Of a DNA stretch of 64,000 nt, positions 33,401 to 42,676 are shown piece after piece. The notes under the pieces were generated by a model. The model saw nothing but the letters and a program-made list of their open reading frames with translations, ran no database searches and was not told the DNA's origin. The position numbers were made by a program, and so were the translations under genes. The stretch spans positions 4,049,739-4,113,738 of the forward strand of contig JAQFVV010000042.1 of NCBI GenBank assembly GCA_028023455.1. Direction: 5' to 3'. Origin of the DNA: Epiperipatus broadwayi. Its lineage: Eukaryota > Onychophora > Udeonychophora > Euonychophora > Peripatidae. The number at the start of each line of letters is the position of its first letter. Position 1 is the stretch's first letter.

Positions 33401-33613
33401 TTAAAAACTACCCACAAATCCATTCACTTCCCATCCACCCTTAATATTAAAAGAACTCTTAAATAAGTTAATTGCTTCAGAATAATAAATTTTCAATAAT
33501 AAAGACTCTTTAATTCTTCTTTTGATTTCATTTCTCTCAAAGAAGACAATCTTAGCTTCATCAAAATCAATAGTGTGGCCTGTATCTTTTTCATGGACAT
33601 ACAAAGCAGAACT
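33401..33613 (-). pseudogene. PLE endonuclease C-terminal fragment, left arm
   Basis: Minus strand reads SALYVHEKDTGHTIDFDEAK, IVFFERNEIKRRIKES and ends WEVNGFVGSF with a stop at 33401. The pattern H....GH..DF..A.....E....R..KE matches the conserved second half of PLE GIY-YIG domains, which nick target DNA. The upstream GIY and YIG strands are missing, since the palindrome centre cuts in. The apparent N-terminal extension (MACIFFMDIQSRT) is the other arm read backwards. Confidence 0.75.
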
Positions 33614-33634
33614 AGAGTTAAAAATAGATATCTT

Positions 33635-33847
33635 AGTTCTGCTTTGTATGTCCATGAAAAAGATACAGGCCACACTATTGATTTTGATGAAGCTAAGGTT
33701 GTCTTCTTTGAGAGAAATGAAATCAAAAGAAGAATTAAAGAGTCTTTATTATTGAAAATTTATTATTCTGAAGCAATTAACTTATTTAAGAGTTCTTTTA
33801 ATATTAAGGGTGGATGGGAAGTGAATGGATTTGTGGGTAGTTTTTAA
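33635..33847 (+). pseudogene. PLE endonuclease C-terminal fragment, right arm
   Basis: Mirror copy of the left-arm fragment, differing by one residue (VVFF instead of IVFF): SALYVHEKDTGHTIDFDEAK onward, stop at 33847. The catalytic Glu of the GIY-YIG fold is probably the E of FFERNE. Lack of lesions in both arms suggests that the palindrome is young or kept identical by gene conversion. Confidence 0.75.
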
Positions 33848-33982
33848 TAGTATATATAATGTGTGGTTTTTTTGTAGTTCTTTACACTTGAGAAGTCTGC
33901 TTGTAGCAGTGAAACCTTAGGTTGTGTTTTAATATTATTTTTATGCTGGTCTGGTTTAATTTTAGATTTGGGGTAGTTTTGA

Positions 33983-33984
<2 letters not shown>

Positions 33985-34028
<44 letters not shown>

Positions 34029-34060
34029 TTGGAAACTAATTATATATATATATATATATT
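33985..34060. repeat. (TA)n microsatellites
   Basis: Two TA tracts, about 33984-34026 and 34040-34060, separated by GGTTGGAAACTAAT. They adjoin the right end of the PLE palindrome. Confidence 0.95.
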
Positions 34061-34339
34061 GTTTTAATTCCCAATGCTTTGATGATATAACATTCATCCT
34101 TGTCATGGTCTCAATTAAAAACTATTATGTCTTAAGTAATGTTGAGATTGAGCACGCTGTAAAGAACAATCATTCTTATATATATATGATGGGTGATCAT
34201 TCATAATTGGTGGATTAACAAAAATTAAAATAATCTTGGTACAACACAAATAAGGCTTTATTTCCATCATATAAATAAGAAAATATTATATATACATATG
34301 TTGAATTGGGTCATTTTATTTGCAGAATTTGAAAACAAT

Positions 34340-35710
34340 TGAAAGATGAAAATGCTATAAGAAAATTTAGTTATAGTGACAGGGGAGACATAGACTTTAG
34401 GAATTTTCAAAAAAAGGTATATATTTTCTTTTTTGAGGACGGAAATTAATATGAAAGCATCCAAATGAAGATACGGAAGAATTGGATTATATTTTAATTA
34501 ACAAAAAATATGTATTCAAATTTAATATGATTAATAGATTCAATACAATGAAATGTAAAATATATTAATGCAAAGCTAAAGAGACGAAACTATTTCACAA
34601 AGGCATTAGAATAAATAATATATACTTAGCCTTCAGAATTTAATCTAAAGCTTGAAAATTATTTTAAGATATTGACAGACTTTAAAGATGTCTTATGTTT
34701 GAATGAGATCAATAACTAAATAATGAACAGCTACATTGACAGTTGATACAAAAATAAAATAGCAAATACCAATAAATTTTCAAATGAGAGAAACAATGTA
34801 CGAAGAGAAGAAATATGAAAATATTTTTAAATGACTCATTTAGAAAAATTAAATATATCTAATTTTGTAAAATAATGTAGAAAAGAATTAATGATGGCCT
34901 AAGGGAATAAATATAACTGCAAAATGTAAAAATAAGAAGTCTTATAAAACAACATTCTGGTCTTATAACTAAAATTGTTTTGACAGTAAGCAAAAAAGAT
35001 AGCATTATTGCTTAAAAAAGGAATGACATCTCCAAATTACTACATAGTAATAAACAACAACAAAAAAATCAAATAGCCTATTTTAAATTTTCAAATGTTA
35101 CAATTGAAGACCAGATGTTTGAAATGGTGATATTAATATTTAAGAAAGATGGAAAATAAATTTTGTCAAATCTGCACAACATATTAAATAAAGTCATTAC
35201 AATGTATTAAATAAAATCATTATCATTCATCAAGCTTGATTTTAAAGTAGGTTCTTAATAGATTATATGCATTTATTGGGAGAGAAGCATAGATTATGAA
35301 AAGGCATTGATTTAATAAGCATTTTGGCAGTGATTAAAGCTTTGGATTATCAAGTCATAGAATCGGGATATTACCAAATTCTGAAGAATATTTATCACAA
35401 AGCAACAGCAAGAATTAGATTATATGGGGGTATTAAGATTAACATTGATAAGATAAACAATGTGTATTTAAAATGGAAAATTGAAGGAATAAAAATTTAT
35501 AGAGATTATTTAAGTTATTTTGATTTATCAGGTGATGTGCTTTCATAAATAATGCTTTAGAACTTCAGAAAATATTACAAGAGTTATTAGATAAAAGCAA
35601 AAAAAATAGAACCAAAGGTAATGCTAAAAAAAAAAAAAAATCTAATATTTGATGGCTTTTCAAAAAAGGAGAAAATGAAGATTGATATTAATGAATTAGA
35701 AGTTTAAATT
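34340..35710 (+). mobile_element. RTE-type LINE, copy H, heavily decayed
   Basis: Scattered plus-strand blocks in RTE order: KDENA..FSYSDRGD (endonuclease end, compare copy A and D), WKHPNEDTEELDYILINKKY (about 34455-34510), MAVIKALDYQVIESGYYQIL, then KNIYHKATARIRLYG (35324 on), WKIEGIKIYRDYLSY and SGDV where FVDD would be, and FSKKEKMKI. Many indels. The 74-codon open stretch at 35324-35548 is the best part. The C terminus and (TGA)n tail are missing. Confidence 0.65.
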
Positions 35711-35724
35711 AATAGTTATATATA

Positions 35725-36180
35725 TTAAATAACCTCAATATTTCCACATATTCTTTTAAATTCATATAATAAAGATATAACAAAAGACAAATAATTCCCA
35801 AGATGCATTTCACGCTGAACCAGCACTTATCCGTTACTCCAGGTCACTACTCTCTTATACATCTTTATTTTATGAAAAATATTTGTCTATATTAAATAAT
35901 TACATTTTGAATTACAATTGTCAAATTATCTCAACCCACATTTTTGACACCCTCCATTTTAGATAAATATAGTACTGACTATTATTAATCATTTATTAAA
36001 CTAGAGAAAACTCAATTAAAGATTAATATATCTAATTTTTTAAAATTAAACACAAATGTATGGAGTTATTCACATTTCTTTTTGCCATTTGTAATATCTT
36101 TATAAATACATTAAATAGCCTCAATATTACCACATTTTTTTAAAATACATATAAATAAAGATACAAATAATAGTTTGAAC
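35725..36180 (-). mobile_element. Hammerhead-bearing repeat, family 2, with duplicated flank
   Basis: The block TTAAATAACCTCAATATTTCC plus about 50 further bases at 35725-35800 recurs at about 36109-36180 (ATTAAATAGCCTCAATATT), a direct repeat spaced about 384 bp. A decayed family 2 hammerhead follows the first copy. This looks like the remains of a tandem unit. Confidence 0.5.
35792..35842 (-). ncRNA. Decayed hammerhead ribozyme, family 2
   Basis: Minus strand: GAGTAACGGATAAG (CTGATGA changed to CGGATAA), stem II GTGCT-GGTTC-AGCGT, GAAA, TGCATC, TTGGGAATTA. Stem II and the NUH triplet ATC are kept; the CTGATGA box has two changes and should be inactive. Confidence 0.55.
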
Positions 36181-36465
36181 TTAGTTCAGGAAAATTCTTT
36201 AGCTTTCAAGGCCACCATTCTACTACTGTCTTATTTTTTTTGTAATAGATTTTTAATGATTCTATTAAATATTTTATTATTAATGCAATGAGCAACAAAT
36301 ATAAATTCATTGTGAATAGTAATGGATATTTGTTGTGTACAACAATAGTAAAAAAAAAATGTGATAAATTACTTCGAATGTTATGTGACATTCAAATACC
36401 CTAGCAAAAATTGAGTATTTAACAGTTTGATTCGTTAAAGTTGGGTTTTTTTTAATTATACATAT

Positions 36466-36562
36466 ATTTTTCTCATATGTTATCGCCAGGATGCGAACCC
36501 ATACCCGTCTGCAACCAACTACTTGTTTGCAAGGCGGGTGCGATGACCTCTTGGCTAACAAT
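36466..36562 (-). mobile_element. tRNA-derived SINE (family A2)
   Basis: Minus strand: TTGTTAGCCAAGAGGTCATC (box A), GCCTTGCAAACAAGTAG, TTGGTTGCAGACGGG, GGTTCGCATCCTGGC (box B), GATAACATATGAG and an A/T tail. Same subfamily as the copies at 25349, 7775 and 43641. Confidence 0.82.
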
Positions 36563-36964
36563 TTTTTAATTAAATTTTTCTGCTGAAAATCTTGAATTTG
36601 CAGTGAATCACTTGGCTAAAGTCATTAACACAATTGATTGGTTCAATCAGCAAACATAATGTGCTTATTGGAGATATTATACAAAATATTTGCTTGTGTT
36701 TTGGAGTGATGTATGTCTACAAACATAAGTAACAATTATAAATCTAGAATTCTTAAGCATTTTGTTGAGAACCCAGGCCCAGCAATGAATAAGGATTATA
36801 AATCTACAAGTGTCTGAACAATTGGCTGAGATCACATAATTTTTGTAATGCTAGTAACATTGAACGTTTAACAATTCCATTCATTTTGTCTTATTTAGTT
36901 GAGAATCTACCTTAACTCTGAGTCTGCCGTTTTATCACTAATGTACTTCCATTAAATGGTTGGT

Positions 36965-37073
36965 GTCAAAGTTGTATAGTCGAGAGGTCAGCGACGGTTG
37001 CTTCACAAGCAGTTGTTCCGGGTTAGCGGTTTCGCTTCCCGGCTGATGCTATGACACATGAGAAGAAAAAAAT
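36965..37073 (+). mobile_element. tRNA-derived SINE (family A1)
   Basis: GTCAAAGTTGTATAGTCGAG, AGGTCAGCGACGG, TTGCTTCACAAGCAG, TTGTTCCGGGTTAGCGG, TTTCGCTTCCCGG, CTGATGCTATGACACATGAG and an A-rich tail. The acceptor-stem 5' strand is diverged. Only 25 bases separate it from the next SINE. Confidence 0.85.
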
Positions 37074-37097
37074 TAAGGTGTAGTAAAAAGCTAAGTT

Positions 37098-37192
37098 GTC
37101 AAGCGTTGGTGGCCTAGTGGTTAGCATAGCTGCCTTCCAAGTAGCTGGCCCGGGTTCACTTCCCAATCAACACATTTTGACATATGAAAAAA
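37098..37192 (+). mobile_element. SINE with a tRNA-Gly(TCC)-like body (family B)
   Basis: GTCAAGCGTTGGTGGCCTAG, TGGTTAGCATAGCTGCCTTC, CAAGTAGCTGGCCCGGG, TTCACTTCCCAATCAACAC, TTTTGACATATG and A run. The anticodon loop CTTCCAA gives TCC (Gly), and GCGTTGG pairs with TCAACAC (one base off the expected acceptor stem). AAAAAGCTA before and after suggests the target duplication. This copy shows the tRNA-Gly origin most clearly. Confidence 0.9.
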
Positions 37193-37420
37193 AAAGCTAC
37201 ATGTATACACTGAACAATGATAAAGATATGTGTATGAGATTGCGATTTGGGCAACTGATGAGTTCTGGTTCAGTATGAAATGTGCATCTTGGAAATCATA
37301 CATCTTTTTCACATATCTTTGGACGTGTGTTTATGATTACACCCCTCCACAAGTGTTAAAAGCGGATAGAAACCGGTTCCTACTTTGTGTGAGAATGGTG
37401 CTGTGAAAATTATCCTACAG
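37193..37420 (+). mobile_element. Hammerhead-bearing repeat, family 2
   Basis: Holds the family 2 ribozyme. Its right part reads CATATCTTTGGACGTGTG, ACACCCCTCCACAAGTG, AAGCGGATAGAAACCGGTTC, and CTTTGTGTGAG. The GAAACCGG-like block after a ribozyme is reminiscent of PLE terminal repeats, but that comparison is from memory. Confidence 0.55.
37244..37298 (+). ncRNA. Hammerhead ribozyme, family 2, intact core
   Basis: Outer stem I GATTT (37244) with AAATC (37293), inner stem I CAA with TTG, CTGATGA at 37255-37261, stem II GTTCT-GGTTC-AGTAT (closing G-U, then mostly paired), GAAA at 37277-37280, TGTGCA (stem III of two pairs with a UG loop), NUH triplet ATC, cleavage predicted between 37288 and 37289. 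The ribozyme differs from family 1 in its arms and NUH triplet but has the same plan. Confidence 0.75.
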
Positions 37421-38554
37421 AAATATTATTCATTAAATGGAAAATGATTATTTGACTTATATTTTCAAAGTAATAGAGTGATTCACGCTCTTCTTTGCAA
37501 GCAACTTGAAATAACAAATATGTGTGTGCATTCATTGTTTTATATGTATGACACTGCGTGTAATTTGTGCCATACTTAGCATATTATATATAATTATATT
37601 ATTTCTGATTGATTTAGTTACTAATTCTTTAGCTAAATAGTTTACTTTTGAAGAACTCTTGAGGACATGGTTAAATCCTTTGATAAAAAACAAAACATAA
37701 AAAGCACTCATCACCGCTTTTTATATTGTAAAAAAAAAGGGGGAATTGATTGGTTACCACGGTAATCAATATTTTTAACAAAATCCTATTACTAACATTT
37801 TAAATCCCAGACAGTCAGATGGCGCCCTGTTTATCAAGCTCTCAGATCTTTCTAATCTGAAGAAAATCTTTGTAGCCCAGGCTTTGTTGGGGTTTCACCA
37901 AAATTTTATTCATTAGAAATTGTTACTGTTAAGAATAAACTATTCTTACATCAATTATTGATTTTCATTCAACCAATAGAAACATTTACTGTGTAGACTA
38001 TCAATCCTACCCTAGGAATTTTTATAGATTTTAGCTAAGAGCCTTTAATGTTTTTTTTTTTGCATTAGCAAAAAAAAAAAAAAAAATGAAGAATATAATT
38101 TAGCACAATTATTCAAAGCTGTAAAAAAAAAAAAAACCGTTCCCCCTATTTCTCTGCCTTTTTACTTCATATTTAAAGAACTGTATTTGATTTTTATAAT
38201 ATACTGTATATATAGACTTAAGCTTTAACAACATATAAACCCTAAGAGGTTTACTCTTTTTTTCTCCTCAATTTCGGAGCAAAAAGTAAAAGTGCTCTTT
38301 TATTAAAATATGACGAAACTAAAATAATGCTTAAATTTATTTTTTAGTTATTTCTAAGTATAGATATAATTGGATATACTGTATTTCTTTTTTGTTAATG
38401 TTGTAACTCTTAAATCCCAAAGAAGTTATAAACTTTGTTTTCATAATGGTTTATAAAAATACGTTCTAACTGTTTATCTATTAGAATCTAGAACTAGACA
38501 TCTGTATGCCTTCTAGTGTTTATTATTTCAAAAAAGACATGTTGTTTCCAACAG
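37421..38554. other. AT-rich non-coding DNA, nothing recognised
   Basis: Long A/T runs at about 38050-38133. A minus-strand open frame (37532-37714) has no signature. Confidence 0.5.
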
Positions 38555-38578
38555 ATTGCTAATTGGATTACTTATGGG
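38555..38578 (+). CDS. Weak 24-nt microexon candidate
   Basis: Acceptor TTGTTTCCAACAG, 24 bases giving IANWITYG in phase 0, donor GTGAGA. The length is a multiple of three, in line with the candidates upstream, but base composition does not stand out and the sites could be chance. Confidence 0.2.
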
Positions 38579-38809
38579 GTGAGATTTTGTAACATTTAAA
38601 TAATGCTCAAGATTTAACCTTTTATTGAGTTCAGTTTTTAACAATGTGATTTTACCCTTGTAGTTCATCTATCCACCTGCATAAATCTGTTAGTCCATTT
38701 AAAACAAAGTTTATGTTAATTGATCTAATCTGAATTAGCACTTATTTTTTAGTCATAAAATTCCTTGTCCATCTTATATTGCATGCAGACTGCTAAACAT
38801 GCACATACT

Positions 38810-39045
38810 TATCTATATATAAATATAGGGGATTTGAACTCAGACTTTCAAGCAACTTTCAACTATCCACACTATCTCATACTACAGATACACATGGACC
38901 ATACACATGTAGAAATGATAAACAATCACCAATATTTGTATTTCGTGCTAAACCAGCACTCATCAGTTGGTCCAGATTATCATCTCCCACATATATATAA
39001 TCAGTGCTCAGTTTTATATTAAGATAGCAAATCTTTGTATGTATA
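38810..39045 (-). mobile_element. Hammerhead-bearing repeat, family 1 (minus orientation)
   Basis: Same block order as the 10.2-kb copy: GGGGATTTGAACTCAGACTT, CAACTATCCACACTATCTC, ATACACATGGACCATACACA, ribozyme complement, CTCCCACATATATA, AATCAGTGCTCAG, TATTAAGATAGC. The open frame over it is a shadow. Confidence 0.75.
38915..38983 (-). ncRNA. Hammerhead ribozyme, family 1, canonical core and stem II
   Basis: Minus strand: ATGATAATC, TGG, ACCAA, CTGATGA (complement at 38960-38966), stem II GTGCT-GGTTT-AGCAC with five pairs including the canonical closing G-C, GAAA, TACAAATA, then TTGGTGATTGTTTATCAT. Inner stem I ACCAA/TTGGT and outer AATC/GATT plus ATGATA/TATCAT pair well. Stem III is reduced to the A-U pair plus one U-A. 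Cleavage predicted after the ATA triplet, between plus positions 38933 and 38932. Best family 1 candidate for activity tests. Confidence 0.85.
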
Positions 39046-39300
39046 AATTCTCTGCAACAAAGTCAGATTGAGTAATTGAGAAATAAAATACTATGTAGTT
39101 TGTCTTCATATCGTCCTATTCTCTTAACAGAATTTAATGTAATCATTCAGATTATGCCATCTACAGAAAAACAATCCTACCATATGTGCAATTATAAATA
39201 AGAAATTTGACATTCTATGCAAAAAATATTCTAGCCATTGACAATAACGGTGTTGCTTTTAATGCAAATATTGACAGAATCAAGAAACATCATTATTGAT

Positions 39301-39408
39301 ATTTTTTTTCTCATGTGTCATAGCAGCAGCCGGAAAGCGAACCCACTAACCCGGGACAACTGCTTGTAAAGCAGCCGTCGCTGACCTCTCGACCACCAAT
39401 GCTTGACG
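39301..39408 (-). mobile_element. tRNA-derived SINE (family A1) with target-site duplication
   Basis: AACATCATTATTGAT at 39286-39300 and AACATCGTTATTGAT at 39409-39423 form a 15-bp duplication with one change. Minus strand body: GTCAAGCATTGGTGGTCGAG, AGGTCAGCGACGG, CTGCTTTACAAGCAG, TTGTCCCGGGTTAGTGGG, TTCGCTTTCCGG, CTGCTGCTATGACACATGAG, A run. Confidence 0.92.
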
Positions 39409-40061
39409 AACATCGTTATTGATTTGAGAATTGTCAATCACTGCAGTAGCAGTGACTACTTGAAGTGATTACTGCTATCCAGAATTGATTCAAGAGTTTT
39501 TAGCACCTTAGGCAGATTTCAGTCTTGATATCCCCATAGAAAAATAAAATAAAAATTATCGTAATATTTTTTATTTATTAGAAATCAAAAGCAACTTACA
39601 CCTAAATTAAATCATAAGAAAACAAGCAAAATGAAGCCAACATTTTTAAATTTTAACTCTGGCTATCACTCTAAAGTATCCATAATTTATTTATTAAATA
39701 ATTGATAAATCTTTCCCCTTTAACTGATGATGGCTGTGGCATCCCTAAATTTTTGTGTTTAGGTGATTACCTAGTGTGCCTATAGTTCAGGACAATTCTG
39801 CAGATAGCATATCTTGTCATGATCATAACCTGGGCTTTGATTCAGTTCTTTAAACATCTTGAAAAATAATAGTGATAAGCTATTCTAAAATTATGCTATT
39901 CATATGATTGGCAAAAGTTGATTTTTACATGATGACACCTAATAAGTGTTGAATTCTTGATACAGTTCTTTTTTCCAAAATGCGAATCTTATAAAAATAT
40001 ATAAATTATAAAGTTGTAATTATAAATTTATTTAACGCACATTGATTACGTAAGTAATATT

Positions 40062-40202
40062 TACTAAGGCAATAAATCTCAAGAGTGTGCGCTTGAAAAT
40101 GCGAAGGTAGGGACCTCTACAGGTCTTAACCACAAGCAGACCTGTAGAGGTCCCTACCTTCGCATTTTCAAGCGCACACTCTTGAGGTTTATTGCCTTAG
40201 TA
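40062..40202. repeat. 141-bp near-perfect hairpin (foldback)
   Basis: Arms 40062-40126 and 40138-40202 match as reverse complements in 64 of 65 positions (only ATCT versus ACCT) around an 11-nt loop (TAACCACAAGC). The ends read TACTAAGGCAATAAA. Flanking TA on each side could be a mariner-type duplication, which would make it a tiny foldback MITE. The arms are richer in G+C than the surroundings. A transcript would form one long double-stranded stem. Confidence 0.9.
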
Positions 40203-40716
40203 TATATTATAAATTATAAAGGAAAATGAAGCCAATCTGTATTTATTAGCAAATGAAAATAAACATCCATATAAAATATTTTAAAACTAATTTCAAAGGG
40301 CAACAAAATATCCCTAAAGTAAAGTGTAAGTCTAAATCAATATAGGAACTATAATGCATTAAATAGTCATATAACATAAGGTAAGTCCTCTTACAGGCTA
40401 AGTGCACAATAAATAAAGTTTTCTCATAGGCTCATTATATAGTTATTAATACATTATTTTACAAAATGTGGATAGACTAATGGTTGATTGATAATCCATT
40501 GTTACATTCTACAAACAATAATAATAAAAATAATAATCTCAGGTTCTTAAATATTAAGTAATTCAGTTGTAAAAAAATACTAACTTTGCAATGATAATCT
40601 AAAATAAAATAATTTAGGTTCTTTTAACTAAATAACAGTGATAATAGTGATGAGACTCTTTGTTTTCTTTAACAGCTTTAAATGGATTACAAATTTATCT
40701 AAGGATAGGTTTAAAC
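40203..40716. other. AT-rich non-coding DNA, nothing recognised
   Basis: No element or gene seen between the hairpin and the hAT MITE. Confidence 0.5.
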
Positions 40717-41190
40717 CAAGGGTGGGCAAATAGCCACCCAAGAGCCACAGGTCTGCTAAGAGTTTTTATGTGGCCAGCCAAGACAATCAGAAAAATCTGC
40801 CTTGAACTGAGATTTCCTTTCTGTGCGCAACCGAAGATTTGTCTTGTATTTTCCAGTAGAATGGCCACATCAATATACATGCACAGTATAGATACAATGT
40901 GCAGTGCTTTTCCAGTTGATCTGATTAATTTCAATTTTGTCTTTGCATTCCCAACTTTAGTGAAACCATGAACCCTCCAAAAAGATGTAAAATCGGTGAT
41001 AAATGTCGTGTGTTTAATGAAGAATGGATAAACAAATATTTCTTTGGTAATACAGGGAATAAAGCAGTGTGTTTATTGTGTCATGAAAAAAGTACGGCCC
41101 TCCGCTAACCTTCGCTTTCACAAAGTGGCCCCTGATGCAGCCCTCCACCAACCTCTGTGGCCCTTGAACCAAAACAATTGCCCACCCCTG
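40717..41190 (+). mobile_element. hAT-type MITE with captured transposase start (copy 2)
   Basis: Flanked by a perfect 8-bp duplication GTTTAAAC at 40709-40716 and 41191-41198 (itself a palindrome). Ends CAAGGGTGGGCAAATAG and (reverse complement of right end) CAGGGGTGGGCAATTG. The interior aligns with the 1994-2445 element in opposite orientation and contains the same transposase start. It ends in CAGCCCTCCACCAACC, CTGTGGCCCTTGAACC, a GC-rich subterminal region. Confidence 0.93.
40968..41108 (+). pseudogene. N-terminal fragment of a hAT transposase (GTF2IRD2/ZBED-like)
   Basis: 46 codons: MNPPKRCKIGDKCRVFNEEW, then NKYFFGNTGNKAVCLLCHEK and a stop after STALR. The block VFNEEW..KYFF and the CLLC cysteine pair start a zinc-finger of the BED/hAT type. 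The frame then meets the MITE's right subterminal region, so the element was made by an internal deletion that joined exon start to right end. It goes seven residues further than the sister copy. No catalytic part remains. Confidence 0.75.
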
Positions 41191-41198
41191 GTTTAAAC

Positions 41199-42676
41199 AT
41201 AATATTGACTAGCAAAATTTACTCTTATTTTGGTTCTTATGTAACCAGTTATACAAAATCGAGTTTTCTTAAAATTTAAAATAATTATTTAATGAAAGCA
41301 AAGTTAAAGTAATGCTATGTGTTTATTTTAAAAATTGATTCCTGGAATCTCAAAAAAATACTGCAATATATTCTCTCATAGAAGATCCACTGCTGTCATA
41401 TTTCTATCAGTATTGCATGACTTTCTCATAGACTCCAAGACATCAGATGGTATAGTGCTATAATGTCCCTATCTCTAGGTTGATTTCTGGCTTTTGCTTT
41501 TTGTAAGTGAAGAGTACAATTCAAATTTAAAAATAATTTACTTACACATTTAGCAGCCACTTTTACTTTTTAATTTGTACTAACAGCATGTAATTAAAAA
41601 AACAACAACTAAGATTTGAACTCAGCCCCACTTAATTACATAGTTATATAGATATGACACCATAGCATTTTTAAATGCTTAATCTTTATAAGTATCAGTA
41701 GGCTCAAAACCTTAGAGTTTTATTTTATTTTTAATTTCAGGATATTTTCTTGACGCATATCTACAGTTATTCCCAGATTTGAATTTTAGACCTCACTAAT
41801 AAAGATAAAAGCTAGAAACTGGTTTAGAGATAGGAATACTATAGCATTTTACCATTTGGTATTCTTTAATTATTCAAACTTACAGGAAATGACTTTTGCG
41901 AGCTTTGTGTATTTACAGACAGATGAATGGATAGTGTAGGCATATATTGCATAAAATTTATATTTAAATTAATATTGCTTTTTATTTTAAAAAACTCATT
42001 CATCAATATTAGGAAATCTTAGGTTTATCCTCCCACACTTTTTTAGTTGGGGAAAATCTATACAAGTTTGTTGATTACTAAATTTAGACAGTAGATTTAA
42101 GTCCCTCTCTAGTCAAACTAATTAACGATCTTTAACTTTGAACTAAAATTGGAATAAATAATTTCCTACAAAGGATTAAGGAAGAATCTGACATAAAAAT
42201 AAGTTGATTTCAGCATTCCTGTGGTCTGGTGGTTGTAGCTCTACTAGATTGATTACCTAGAGCGATGTAATTTTATCTTTGTGATGTAAAATGTTTGATA
42301 ATTAATGCTTGTAATGCAGTTAAAATAAATAACAGTAACAATATATATATTTTGAAAAAAAAAAAAAGGAAAATTTTAGAATTTGTTTGAATCTGGTAAA
42401 TATGATATTGGAAAAATAAATATTAGAAAATGATCTAATAGAAAAACCATTTGCTGTATTTGTAAAACGTAATGAGATTGAGAATTTGTAAAAAGTTTGA
42501 GCCAATAATCTGTGTATGTATAAGCATATGTGTGTTTTGTGGTTATATATACATAAGGGTCCAGATTTACATAAATGGATTAGTCCACATTTCTATGTAT
42601 AATATGAATTTATGCAACTTTTAATAATATATTATAGAGCATATCTTGGCTCAAAAAGAAATTTGTTGTTAATTGA
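41199..42676. other. AT-rich non-coding DNA with one possible ribozyme relic
   Basis: At 41776-41845 the plus strand reads CCTCACTAATAAAG, ATAAAAGCTAGAAACTGG and TTTAGAGATAG, resembling a decayed family 3 hammerhead (CTGATGA as CTAATAA, GAAA kept, GTC as GTT). Nothing else recognised. Confidence 0.35.

Larger units (their letters stand above)
33265..33983. mobile_element. Near-perfect palindrome of two PLE 3' fragments
   Basis: Arms 33265-33614 and 33634-33983 (350 bases each) are reverse complements with very few differences (one clear one: AATCTTAG versus AACCTTAG), around a 19-base centre. Each arm encodes, reading outward, the same C-terminal piece of a PLE GIY-YIG endonuclease and the same downstream sequence. 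The two coding pieces are head to head at the centre. (TA)n tracts lie on both sides. Either a recent inverted PLE insertion or an assembly fold-back could produce this. Confidence 0.85.

Noticed and set aside
33401-33847. Four overlapping open frames in the palindrome as four genes
   Set aside because: They are two mirrored frames and their antisense shadows; only the HEKDTGH frame in each arm has family support.
33203-34060. (TA)n tracts as long palindromes of interest
   Set aside because: TA repeats are self-complementary by nature; only the unique sequence between them is informative.
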